In this document: positions 1-6,981 of the stretch, piece after piece
Layout: the number at the start of each line of letters is the position of its first letter
Numbering within the stretch: position 1 is the first letter of the stretch
NCBI GenBank assembly: GCA_020444175.1
Contig: JAHLLM010000011.1
Coordinates: 1 to 64,000, forward strand
Reading direction: 5' to 3'
Length of the DNA stretch: 64,000 nt
Source of the DNA: Desulfobulbaceae bacterium
GTDB lineage: Bacteria > Desulfobacterota > Desulfobulbia > Desulfobulbales > SURF-16
Notes under the pieces: model-generated
The model's database searches: none
What the model was told of the DNA's origin: nothing
The model's input: the letters and a program-made list of their open reading frames with translations, nothing else
Position numbers and translations under genes: made by a program

Positions 1-4
1 AATA

Positions 5-49
5 GGTGGCCGGATAACTCCGGAATGGGTGGCCGAATTACTCCGGAAT
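5..49. repeat. Tandem pair of 22-bp repeats at window edge
   Basis: Two copies (5-26 and 28-49) of a 22-bp unit starting GGTGGCCG and ending ACTCCGGAAT match at 20 of 22 positions. Short repeats of this style occur near the ends of some IS elements (IS21-like). No transposase is visible, because the element, if any, lies left of the window. The IS link is a weak inference. Confidence 0.4.
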
Positions 50-202
50 CCCCAACACACACCTGTTTCCGGCATGAAACTTGAAATAACCATGAAAGAA
101 ACTCATCATTTGGTACAAACGATGCCTGGACAGTTTTTCTGAAAATTGTGAAGAATGGATCGGTAATAAAAAAATGAATACAGAAAATGGAGAAACTATA
201 AT

Positions 203-619
203 ATGAACAAACAGTTCTTATTCATGCTCATTGTTCTGCCTCTGCTCTGTGCTCTTGGAGCTGAACAGGTGCAGGCAAAAGAACTTCTTGAAGATCAAGT
301 CTATGTGGTGATCGACCAAGATGAAATACGGGCTTTTTCCAGTTCGCGAGGGCAATGGATATCGATTGATCTGGCTATTACTGAACGCGTATTGGATACT
401 CGGTATGACGGAAATACCATCATAGCCGTCACGGATCGGAGAGCTTTCGGATTCAGTGAAATTACAGGGAGCTGGAGTCAGATTGACCTGGAAATCAATG
501 AAAGGCTCATAAAAATCGTTGCTGTCGGCAATGTAGGATCGGTGATCACTTCCGAACGGGCTCTCGGATTCAGCGCCCAGACGGCAAAGTGGTCCACCAG
601 CGATCTGCATATGCCTTGA
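203..619 (+). CDS. Secreted protein with three internal repeats, function unknown
   Basis: A 138-aa protein I do not recognise. Residues 1-25 form a typical signal peptide ending near VQAKE, so it is probably exported. The mature part contains three imperfect repeats of about 38 residues. Each has an aromatic or Gly-Phe-Ser segment, then a Gly/Ser-x-Trp, then an Asp-Leu-x-Ile/Met pattern, resembling small beta-propeller or beta-sheet repeats. The ATG at 203 is preceded by GGAG at 189-192. It stands alone between the window-edge repeats and the miniature element at 719-925. The family is not assigned. Confidence 0.7.
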   Translation: MNKQFLFMLIVLPLLCALGAEQVQAKELLEDQVYVVIDQDEIRAFSSSRGQWISIDLAITERVLDTRYDGNTIIAVTDRRAFGFSEITGSWSQIDLEINERLIKIVAVGNVGSVITSERALGFSAQTAKWSTSDLHMP

Positions 620-718
620 ACGAAAAAAAGGCAACAACAGCAAAGATGCTATCTTTTCAATCATAATTTGTTCTGTCAGTCAGGATTGTTTTATCAAATC
701 TCCCCATATTATTTTGTA

Positions 719-925
719 ATTATTCAGCGAGGTTCTAAAAATGAGCCTCAACTCCAGGCCGTAACTATTCAGATGTGCCTTAGATTTGGACAGGTAAGCG
801 CAACGAAGTGGAGACTCCGAGCAGGCCTGCGAGGCAGGTAAGCGAGCTTGCGAGACTCCGATAGCCCGTCTATGTGAGCAGGCCTGATCGTCCAAAAAAG
901 ATGAGAGGTGCATCTGAATAGTTAC
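719..925. repeat. Miniature inverted-repeat element, family A, copy 1
   Basis: Terminal inverted repeats of 20 bp at 761-780 and 906-925 (GTAACTATTCAG... and ...CTGAATAGTTAC) match at 18 of 20 positions. A conserved flank beginning TTATTCAGCGAGG lies at 719-758. The interior has direct AAGCG(A)/GAGACTCCGA blocks and no coding capacity beyond a fortuitous ORF. Related copies lie at 36158-36192, 42721-42907 and 61421-61500. Confidence 0.75.
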
Positions 926-953
926 TGTTTATTTACCTTTTCCATTTGTCGTG

Positions 954-1253
954 TCAGGTCGCATTCCGGTTTTTAAAAGTCCTATAAAGATCCCTTACCT
1001 GTTGACGAAGATGTTTAATCTGCTCGTGGTCTTCATTTAAGGAAAAGCGGGGCTCTGAAATGGAATATACGCTTTTATGCAGGTCATCGAGATAAGCTTC
1101 CGTGGATCTGCACCATTCATCTGTGCAGATGGAACTCATCTCCGCGGCCTGTTTCAGCTCATCTTCCACAACCTGGACGGCTTTTTTCAATTCTGTAACA
1201 AAACTTCGATGAGCCTTGAGCATCGCTGCTTCCATGTCTTTCTGCATTTTCAT
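954..1253 (-). CDS. Small helical protein, function unknown
   Basis: A 99-aa charged protein predicted to be almost entirely helical or coiled coil (MKMQKDMEAAMLKAHRSF at the start). It has two Cys near residues 43-48 and no signal peptide. An AAAGGAG ribosome-binding site lies 6-7 nt before the ATG at 1253. Upstream on the same strand is a sigma54-like promoter (1315-1330), followed by the palindromic sites at 1454-1487 shared with the divergent ORF at 1670. I do not recognise the family. The good ribosome-binding site and promoter context support a real gene. Confidence 0.7.
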   Translation of the reverse strand: MKMQKDMEAAMLKAHRSFVTELKKAVQVVEDELKQAAEMSSICTDEWCRSTEAYLDDLHKSVYSISEPRFSLNEDHEQIKHLRQQVRDLYRTFKNRNAT

Positions 1254-1314
1254 AATGTTTCTCCTTTATTGTTTTGTTTTATGCGTACTCAACCCTGAAA
1301 TTAAAATGAAATAC

Positions 1315-1330
1315 AGCAAAGAACGGGCCA
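1315..1330 (-). promoter_or_regulatory. Sigma54-like promoter for the 954-1253 gene
   Basis: On the minus strand the sequence reads TGGCCCGTTCTTTGCT. It has GG and GC separated by 10 nt and a consensus TTGCT at -12. It lies about 62 bp upstream of the ATG at 1253 and about 130-150 bp from the palindromes at 1454-1487. Confidence 0.55.
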
Positions 1331-1453
1331 CTGAGTGGAACGATTTTTACTAACTGCCTTAGATTTTTGTTTACCGGTTATCCTCTATAGATAGAGTAAA
1401 CAGACATTGACTCAAAATGCGTGCTGCTCTTTCCGCCCAGATGCAGATGCACT

Positions 1454-1487
1454 ATCCTGCAGAGCAGGATTTATCCTGTCCGACAGG
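1454..1487. promoter_or_regulatory. Tandem palindromic enhancer-like sites
   Basis: ATCCTGC-AGA-GCAGGAT (1454-1470) is a perfect 7-bp dyad. CCTGTC-C-GACAGG (1475-1487) is a second one. They sit between divergent sigma54-like promoters, at the spacing expected for a bacterial enhancer-binding protein. The same palindrome recurs at 2549-2567 and 5645-5659. Confidence 0.6.
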
Positions 1488-1552
1488 CCTGAAGCAACTA
1501 TTTTTGGATATGCACAATTGACACAAAGCAAGACAGCCTGCTCTTTTCAGAA

Positions 1553-1568
1553 AGGCATGATTTATGCT
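1553..1568 (+). promoter_or_regulatory. Sigma54-like promoter toward the 1670 ORF
   Basis: The sequence reads AGGCATGATTTATGCT, with GG (1554-1555) and GC (1566-1567) 10 nt apart. The -12 box is TATGCT rather than TTGCT, so this is the weakest of the six candidates. It is centred about 90 bp from the palindrome at 1454-1470. Confidence 0.4.
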
Positions 1569-1669
1569 CTATTATCTTGTGTTTTTTATATGTACAGAGC
1601 CTCTCTTAAACCTAAATAGGAGTTTCAAAATCTCAATGTAAAAAAGGAATAAATATAAAAGGAATAAAA

Positions 1670-1966
1670 TTGAGAAAATTTCACCGATTTTTAGGTGCTT
1701 GTCTCGCTTTTTTCCTTCTGCTTCAGGGTGGAAGCGGTATGTTGATATCTTTTGGAGAATTAACCGGATAGGCGGAACATTCGCATGTATCCGTCATTGA
1801 AACGAAACGACTGTGGCCAGGAAAGAAAGCGGATTATCGCTCTCAGCTGAAATGGCCTGTCCGGATTATCCCGTTACCTGATGGGAAGCACCTGCAACCA
1901 AGTTGCCGGTTAGTTTCGCACCCTGCCCGGTGTAATCCAGGGAGACTATTTTATGGCGATTTTTAA
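1670..1966 (+). pseudogene. Short exported ORF with in-frame TAG, probable gene remnant
   Basis: A TTG start at 1670 is preceded by AAAAGGA (1657-1663). The first 33 codons encode a basic n-region and hydrophobic core typical of a signal peptide (RKFHRFLGACLAFFLLLQ). A TAG at 1769-1771 ends it. The same frame then stays open to a TAA at 1964-1966, overlapping the tail of the convergent CBS gene. Either a 33-aa peptide is made, or a roughly 98-aa secreted protein has been broken by a nonsense mutation. It lies downstream of the 1553-1568 sigma54-like promoter. No family is recognised. Confidence 0.4.
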
Positions 1967-2362
1967 CAGGTCAAGACTTGAAACCAGGCCAATATGCTTA
2001 TCGTCAAGTCCGGATATCAAAAGATGATGCACGCCGGAAACATTCATCAAAGCAATCGCATTTTTAACGCTTTGAGCTGAATCTAATTGCACACAGGGCG
2101 ATTTTGTCTTTTTTGTAGTTATCAGTTCACAGGGGGTCATGCAGGATGTGACCACCGTTGCGTCAAGATCGACGTTCTCTTCAAAACAGAACATTAAATC
2201 CTTATCTGTGAGGACACCAATCACTTCATCCCCGTCCTTAACTACAAGAGCCATACTTTTGACGGCAATCATCTTTTCAGCAGCGGTTCGCATGCTGTCG
2301 TTCACATCTATACTCTGAATCTCCCAGTTGATAGCTTTTTCAATTTCGTCATTTAGTCCCAT
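1946..2362 (-). CDS. CBS-domain pair protein
   Basis: A 138-aa cytoplasmic protein made of two CBS motifs (about residues 12-65 and 78-136), with the typical VIGVLTDKDL and HIGLVSSLDLL strands. Such stand-alone CBS pairs (Bateman modules) usually bind adenine nucleotides and report energy or stress status; the partner cannot be read from this sequence. The ATG at 2362 has AAGGAG 8 nt upstream. The gene is divergent from the S10 peptidase, and the intergenic region holds a sigma54-like promoter for each gene and one palindrome (2549-2567), so it is probably induced with the peptidase. Confidence 0.9.
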   Translation of the reverse strand: MGLNDEIEKAINWEIQSIDVNDSMRTAAEKMIAVKSMALVVKDGDEVIGVLTDKDLMFCFEENVDLDATVVTSCMTPCELITTKKTKSPCVQLDSAQSVKNAIALMNVSGVHHLLISGLDDKHIGLVSSLDLLKIAIK

Positions 2363-2473
2363 TTCTTTTCACTCCTTATGTAGTATGTATCAATCAACGG
2401 AGGAACGCTGTCTGTGTTTTTCTTTGACATGACACATGTCTTCAACAGCATCTTCCACGCAAAATGCTTTTTT

Positions 2474-2489
2474 TGCACATCTCATGCCA
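2474..2489 (-). promoter_or_regulatory. Sigma54-like promoter for the CBS gene
   Basis: On the minus strand: TGGCATGAGATGTGCA. GG and GC are 10 nt apart. The -24 box is good and the -12 box (TGTGCA) is imperfect. It lies about 112 bp upstream of the CBS ATG and 70 bp from the palindrome centre at 2558. Confidence 0.45.
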
Positions 2490-2548
2490 TTTTCTATATG
2501 CATTCTGCATTATTTAGAGAAAAAGGATTATCCATTTCATGTAAGAAT

Positions 2549-2567
2549 AATCCTGCACAACAGGATT
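2549..2567. promoter_or_regulatory. Palindromic enhancer-like site
   Basis: AATCCTG-CACAA-CAGGATT is a perfect 7-bp dyad between the divergent CBS and S10 peptidase genes. It is similar to the palindromes at 1454-1470 and 5645-5659. The rest of the 2363-2808 gap contains no credible gene; the open frame at 2436-2690 has no ribosome-binding site and no recognisable protein. Confidence 0.6.
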
Positions 2568-2641
2568 GATTATCGCCATTTGAGTTCTGTTATTGGTCTT
2601 TATTTCTGTAGTTCTTTGATAATCAGCACATTAATAGACTA

Positions 2642-2657
2642 TGGCAACATTCTTGCT
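2642..2657 (+). promoter_or_regulatory. Sigma54-like promoter for the S10 peptidase
   Basis: TGGCAACATTCTTGCT fits the TGGCA-N-TTGCT consensus well, with GG (2643-2644) and GC (2655-2656) 10 nt apart. It lies 152 bp upstream of the ATG at 2809 and about 85 bp from the palindrome. Confidence 0.6.
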
Positions 2658-2808
2658 AAATTATTTCTACAGCATACAGCTGCTTTATAGCAGTCCGCAA
2701 ATTATCAATGGCTGCTTGTTGTGCCAAATGAAACAACTTTTGGGGAAGAATATATCATCAAGCTCGTTTCGAGGCTTTTTACCTGTCCATCACCTTAAAG
2801 GAGATAAA

Positions 2809-4446
2809 ATGGTGCGTTTGAGATGTGGCAAAATAAAGTTCTTTGCAGGAAGTGCGATCCTGTTTTTAATCGGTCCCTTGCTTTTTCTTTCAGTTGCACT
2901 GGCGGAGGATGAAAAAAAAGGTTTAGCCGATAATGAACACCCCCGGTCTGCAAAAACTGAAAAATCGAATCGTTCCGTTACCAAACATACCCTGCAATCA
3001 AAACGGGGAATGATTGAATATGTAGCGGTTGCCGACTCCATGAAGATTTCAGGCAAAGAGGAAAAACCGATCGGCGATATTTTCTATACCTCTTACACAG
3101 TAAACACCAATACAGAGGAACAACGCCCCCTGACCTTTGTCTTTAACGGAGGACCTGGAGCCGCGTCGGCCTATCTCCATCTTGGCGCCCTTGGTCCAGT
3201 GCGAATAGTATTTAACGATGACGGCACAGTTCCCAGGCCCCCGGCTCGTCTTGAAACCAATACCTCAAGCTGGCTTTTTTTTACTGACCTGGTTTTTGTA
3301 GATCCCATCGGCACAGGGTATAGCCGTATCTTTGAGCACGAGACGTATCACAACAACCCGCCATCAGATATCTCTCAAAAACAACACTTTTCCGTCCCTG
3401 ATTCTCCGAATGCCTGGGGAGTGGCTGAAGACGGACGTATTCTTGCCGAATTCATACGTCTCTATTTAACCCGTGAACAACGCTGGCTTTCTCCGCTTTT
3501 TCTGGCAGGAGAAAGTTATGGCGGCTTTCGGATAGCACGACTTTCACGACTCTTACAGGCTGAATTCGGTATCGGCCTGAACGGATTGATCCTGATTTCT
3601 CCCGCCCTCGATTTCAGCCTCCTTTGGGGTAACGATCAGAGTCTGTTGCCGTGGGCTGTTTTATTGCCCAGTTACAGTGCCGTTGCTGCATTCCATAAAA
3701 ATACAGACAACGACGTAGTGCAGAACGGCAATCCTCGCTCCGGAGTTCTGCATGTTGAAAAATTCGCTCTGTCCGACTTTCTGAGCGGTCTTGCAGGAGG
3801 GCAGATAGATAGGGAAGACTGGTTCAAAAAACTTGAGGATATCACGGGAATTCCCAAGAAAACCATCAAAGTATGGCAGGGCCGAATACCGCCTATAAAG
3901 TTTGTCAAGACGCTGCTGGAAAAAGACAGACGGCTGTTGAGTCTTTACGATGGCTCCGTAACCGTGATTGATTCCGATCCCTCTTCAGAGATATTGCGAG
4001 ACGGTGACCCCTATCTTGAGCAGCTTAACGTGCCTGTTACCACTGCTTTCAACAGCTACATCCGAAAAACACTGGGTTACAAAAGTGATCGCCCTTATCT
4101 TTTGCTCAATGACGAGGTTTTTGGATCCTGGAACTGGCGCTCCGGCATTCATGGAAAACAGGGGTACGCCAATGCTGTTGACCACTTACAAAAAACCATA
4201 AGTCTGAATCCAGAAATCAGGGTTCTTATCATGCACGGTATTTTTGATCTTGTGACGCCCTATTTTGCCTCCGTTACCATCGTCAATCAATTGGATCTTG
4301 ATCCTCAATTACGGAACAATATTACAATAAAAACCTACTCCGGGGGCCATATGCCCTATTTGAACAAACACTCCCGGGACAGTATGTACCTGGACGCTCT
4401 GCAGTTTTTTACTTCCGGACCGGACAAATCAAGAACTGTCGACTGA
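2809..4446 (+). CDS. Secreted S10-family serine carboxypeptidase
   Basis: A 545-aa alpha/beta-hydrolase of peptidase family S10, which removes C-terminal residues from peptides, usually at acid pH. A signal peptide covers residues 1-32 (cleavage near ALAED). NGGPG (113-117) is the oxyanion region. GESYGG (234-239) carries the nucleophile Ser236, and Asp480 and His514 (GGHMPY) complete the triad. The frame is open from 2641, but the ATG at 2809 is chosen because AAAGGAG precedes it by 6 nt and because it gives a proper signal peptide. A sigma54-like promoter and palindrome lie upstream. It is probably exported to the periplasm or outside. Confidence 0.93.
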   Translation: MVRLRCGKIKFFAGSAILFLIGPLLFLSVALAEDEKKGLADNEHPRSAKTEKSNRSVTKHTLQSKRGMIEYVAVADSMKISGKEEKPIGDIFYTSYTVNTNTEEQRPLTFVFNGGPGAASAYLHLGALGPVRIVFNDDGTVPRPPARLETNTSSWLFFTDLVFVDPIGTGYSRIFEHETYHNNPPSDISQKQHFSVPDSPNAWGVAEDGRILAEFIRLYLTREQRWLSPLFLAGESYGGFRIARLSRLLQAEFGIGLNGLILISPALDFSLLWGNDQSLLPWAVLLPSYSAVAAFHKNTDNDVVQNGNPRSGVLHVEKFALSDFLSGLAGGQIDREDWFKKLEDITGIPKKTIKVWQGRIPPIKFVKTLLEKDRRLLSLYDGSVTVIDSDPSSEILRDGDPYLEQLNVPVTTAFNSYIRKTLGYKSDRPYLLLNDEVFGSWNWRSGIHGKQGYANAVDHLQKTISLNPEIRVLIMHGIFDLVTPYFASVTIVNQLDLDPQLRNNITIKTYSGGHMPYLNKHSRDSMYLDALQFFTSGPDKSRTVD

Positions 4447-4469
4447 CGATTATAGTGTGAGGCAGATGA

Positions 4470-4491
4470 CGCAAAGGCCTTTGCCTTTGTG
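4470..4491 (+). terminator. Hairpin after S10 peptidase
   Basis: CGCAAAGGC (4470-4478) pairs with GCCTTTGTG (4483-4491) around a 4-nt loop, with one G-T pair. No T-run follows, so it may be a weak or factor-assisted terminator. Confidence 0.4.
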
Positions 4492-4568
4492 CCTTAACTC
4501 TCATGCCACTTATTCCTTAAAGCTCACGGACTAAACACGGTGGATAGAACCCTGCAAAGGTATAATCG

Positions 4569-5087
4569 GTGGATATCATCAAAAAATTTGTTGCCGCTTT
4601 TACCTGGGAAATAATCCTGTTAACCGGGATTAAGGTGACCCTGTTTCTTCTTTTCGCCTGGATCATTTCCAAGATTTTACAAAAATTCCTACAACGTCTT
4701 GAAATACACCTCCTCAAAAAAAAGCGAACTGGAAGGAGAGCCCCCTTCGGAATCATAAAAACGAATTGAAACCATAATCCGTTTGTTGAAACGAAACAGG
4801 CTGCCATGCTTGCCTTATGGCTGACGGTATGCCTAGTCATTTTAAAGGAACTCGGGGTGGATATGTTTGCTGATTCAGCTGTTTTCATCAAAGGACGAAT
4901 ACGGACAAAACCGATTCGACAATGGATGGTGGGCCGCGAATTCCTGCGTCGGGTCAAACATGCCTTTGATGATCACAACATTGAAGTATCCTTTTCCAAC
5001 CGGAAAGTATATGTCGACGAAAAGAGCAGACCATTTGATTTACAGATTCTGGATAAATTCCAGAAAAACAAAGAGCCGGCAGAGTAA
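4569..5087 (+). pseudogene. MscS-family mechanosensitive channel, internally deleted
   Basis: A GTG at 4569 with AAAGG upstream opens an MscS-like N-terminus (one clear membrane helix, then KRIETIIRLLKR after a frame change). The frame breaks near 4730-4765. The distal part (4806-5087) jumps from an ELGVD that precedes the pore helix directly to FADSAV and the C-terminal RIRTKPIRQWMVGREFLRR segment of the same family. About 170 residues of pore and beta domain are missing, so no working channel can be made. The LGVD motif normally occurs at both breakpoints, suggesting recombination between short repeats. An intact MscS relative with a cNMP-like domain is at 30543-32093. Confidence 0.8.
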
Positions 5088-5109
5088 ACGAGCAGGATGT
5101 CCTGACCGT

Positions 5110-5364
5110 TTATTTGAAAACGCCCCCCAGGTCAGCGCTCTCTTCATTAATTACTGCGGCAAGCCGCTCCATGAGCTTCTGCATCTTGTCTCCTTTCTCT
5201 TCCATTGCCTCTTTAGCGATCTCCGATGCCTTACTATATGCTTTTTCAAAGTTATCATCATCAAGTCCACTGATTTCCTGGGCATCTTTTTTGTTGATGT
5301 GCCCTGTATGAGCAAAAACAGAGGCTAATACTCCGGTCATTTTTTTCACTTTTTCTTTGGGCAT
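5110..5364 (-). CDS. Small charged helical protein, unknown
   Basis: An 84-aa protein rich in Lys/Glu, probably all helical (KKMTGVLASVFAHTGHINKK near the start). It has no signal peptide or Cys. The ATG at 5364 follows AAAGGAG by 8 nt. It is divergent from the EncFtn gene. A good sigma54-like promoter (5524-5539, minus strand) and the palindrome at 5645-5659 lie upstream, so it may be co-induced with EncFtn. Function unknown. Confidence 0.75.
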   Translation of the reverse strand: MPKEKVKKMTGVLASVFAHTGHINKKDAQEISGLDDDNFEKAYSKASEIAKEAMEEKGDKMQKLMERLAAVINEESADLGGVFK

Positions 5365-5523
5365 GTTTCGTTCTCCTTTTATCAGTTATTTTTACTATTC
5401 AAACAGGCAACTCTCTTGATTTTAATGGATTCGACGTCTTGATGGCGTCGCAAAAAAAATCCGTACAGTTGCGTTGTTGAGTTTGATTTGCTGCAAAATA
5501 AATATTTGAACAGTATTAAAAAA

Positions 5524-5539
5524 AGCAAATATTATTCCA
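5524..5539 (-). promoter_or_regulatory. Sigma54-like promoter for the 84-aa gene
   Basis: On the minus strand: TGGAATAATATTTGCT, with a consensus TTGCT at -12 and GG-N10-GC spacing. It lies 160 bp upstream of the ATG at 5364 and about 114 bp from the palindrome centre. Confidence 0.5.
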
Positions 5540-5644
5540 TGAGAACCGAAATACTCTTTTCACTGTTTTGAGCCGGTTTTCTCTCGTGATGCCGTCAGAA
5601 TCAAGGCGTTTTTTGCATCAATCCATCCTGTGCAAAGGAAAAAA

Positions 5645-5659
5645 TCCTGCCCAGCAGGA
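5645..5659. promoter_or_regulatory. Palindromic enhancer-like site
   Basis: TCCTGC-CCA-GCAGGA is a perfect 6-bp dyad. It lies between divergent sigma54-like promoters and matches the sites at 1454-1470 and 2549-2567. The rest of 5365-5900 has no credible gene. Confidence 0.6.
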
Positions 5660-5743
5660 CTATTTCGACCTTTGCCTGCATGGTATGACATCAAAAAAAT
5701 ATTTATAAATCTCAAACCAACTGACCGACCGGCTTTTGCTCTG

Positions 5744-5759
5744 TGGCATATATTTTGCT
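5744..5759 (+). promoter_or_regulatory. Sigma54-like promoter for EncFtn
   Basis: TGGCATATATTTTGCT has GG (5745-5746) and GC (5757-5758) separated by 10 nt, with good -24 and -12 boxes. It lies about 93 bp from the palindrome centre and 142 bp before the EncFtn ATG. Confidence 0.6.
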
Positions 5760-5900
5760 GATTTACAGAATACCTGCTGATCGTTTTGTCGCGAAAGTGC
5801 ATGCTCTTTTATGTATAGCATAACTTTCAGATCAGCCATCCAAAAGCACTGAAAACAAGAGCAAACGAAAAAAGTCATTCATGTCATTAAGGAGAAAAAA

Positions 5901-6200
5901 ATGGCACATGAAAATCTGCACGAAGACAGAACAGCACTTTCAAAAAACACCCAGGATATGCATCGAGCTATCATTTCACTTATCGAGGAACTGGAGGCGG
6001 TTGATTGGTACAACCAGCGAGCCGACGTTTGCGAAGATCAGGATTTACAAGCCATTCTCATCCATAACCGCGACGAGGAAAAAGAACACGCAGCTATGCT
6101 CATCGAATGGCTTCGTCGCACTGACAAGAGGTTCTCCAAAGAACTCGAAGAATATCTTTTTTCGGAAAAAGATATCGTTGATCAGGAAAAAAACAGATAA
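5901..6200 (+). CDS. EncFtn, encapsulated-ferritin-type ferroxidase
   Basis: A 99-aa protein of the EncFtn family: two-helix half-ferritins that assemble as an annular decamer and oxidise Fe(II) for storage inside encapsulin shells. The diagnostic MHRAIISLIEELEAVDWY and HNRDEEKEHAAM segments are present. By comparison with the R. rubrum protein, Glu30, Glu60 and His63 would form the ferroxidase site, and Glu29/Glu32/Trp36 the entry site. AAGGAG lies 6 nt before the ATG. No encapsulin shell gene is adjacent, and the short C-terminus after LFSEK shows no obvious shell-targeting peptide. Upstream lies a sigma54-like promoter. Confidence 0.88.
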   Translation: MAHENLHEDRTALSKNTQDMHRAIISLIEELEAVDWYNQRADVCEDQDLQAILIHNRDEEKEHAAMLIEWLRRTDKRFSKELEEYLFSEKDIVDQEKNR

Positions 6201-6289
6201 AGCCAATTCCCCAGAGCTGACACACCATTTTAAGCAGCAAGCGGATCGCTGAGTCATATGTTTTGCACAAGGAAGTAACTATTATACAT

Positions 6290-6650
6290 GATAAAAAATA
6301 ATCTGTGACAACAATTGGTAATTCCTATCAATCTGCAGATTGAAAAAACGAAAAACACGTTCCGGTTTTATAGAAGCCCCTAAAACCGTCTCTGCTGATG
6401 AACTCTTTCAGGTGAGAGTCTCCATCGGCAAGGAGATCGCTAACAAATACCACGGAACATCATATCCGTTGGATCCAGCTCTACTTTAAACCGGAGAACG
6501 AAAAATTCACTTATCAGATCAGCAATTTTGAATTCACTGCACATGGAGAATCGGTCCAGGGTGGGTGGGGCTTTATGGAAGGCTTTTCCCATATACTTTC
6601 TCCGCTTCTGTAAAGTCAGCAAAGACACTCCCGGCGTATTAGCCGCTGTA
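6290..6650 (+). pseudogene. Superoxide reductase (neelaredoxin type), frameshifted
   Basis: Three frames together rebuild a class II superoxide reductase, which reduces superoxide at a His4-Cys iron site. Pieces in order: YQSAD-stop-KNEKHVPV (6327-6369, TGA replacing the usual Trp codon), then IEAPKTV...VSIGKEIAN (about 6370-6444), then after a 1-nt shift NTTEHHIRWIQLYFKP...FEFTAHGESVQG (6446-6562), and a drifted end in a third frame (TFSASVKSAKT). The terminal Cys/His segment is lost and the end overlaps the convergent gene at 6639. It is not functional. An intact EncFtn lies just upstream. Confidence 0.85.
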
Positions 6651-6935
6651 GTCGTAATCCATATACATGCCTCCGGATTCCGTAAAATCATTTCTGAATT
6701 CATCAATGTCAACTTTAACATCATTGTCCCAGTAATCACCTCCGTCATAGCCTGATTTCATGAGGAGTTCTATTCTGTCATCGAGCTCTGCAGCAACCAT
6801 TTGGATGTTGTTTATATATCCCGTCAGTTTTGCTTTTTTCCCGGATGGAAGTGATTGAAATTTTGATATTACTTCCTCAATCTTTTGTTTCCACATGCGA
6901 AGTTCGTGGTCTATTGCCGTACTATTTTTTTCCAT
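6639..6935 (-). CDS. Small acidic protein, unknown
   Basis: A 98-aa protein: a helical, charged N-terminal two-thirds (MWKQKIEEVISKFQSL) and an acidic Tyr/Gly/Asp-rich C-terminal tail ending in a YMDYDYSG stretch. It has no signal peptide. The strong AGGAGGTGA ribosome-binding site before the ATG at 6935 and a good sigma70 promoter (6982-7010) support expression. Its 3' end overlaps the superoxide-reductase remnant. Family unknown. Confidence 0.75.
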   Translation of the reverse strand: MEKNSTAIDHELRMWKQKIEEVISKFQSLPSGKKAKLTGYINNIQMVAAELDDRIELLMKSGYDGGDYWDNDVKVDIDEFRNDFTESGGMYMDYDYSG

Positions 6936-6981
6936 GATTCACCTCCTGAATCCAATCTCGTGATATCCAATGTACATACTA

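Noticed and set aside
218-664. 148-aa frame on the minus strand
   Set aside because: It is antisense to the secreted gene at 203-619 and has no ribosome-binding site or family.
680-913. 77-aa minus-strand frame
   Set aside because: It lies entirely within the family-A repeat, so it is fortuitous.
1407-1619. 70-aa plus-strand frame
   Set aside because: It covers the palindromes and promoter region. Composition is non-coding and there is no ribosome-binding site.
2436-2690. 84-aa plus-strand frame
   Set aside because: It covers the palindrome and sigma54-like promoter and has no ribosome-binding site.
4609-4632. AATCCTG...CGGGATT near-palindrome inside the MscS remnant
   Set aside because: It is imperfect, lies within former coding sequence and has no promoter beside it.
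5560-5878. 80- and 72-aa minus-strand frames in the EncFtn upstream region
   Set aside because: Both lie across the palindrome and promoter, with no ribosome-binding sites and non-coding composition.
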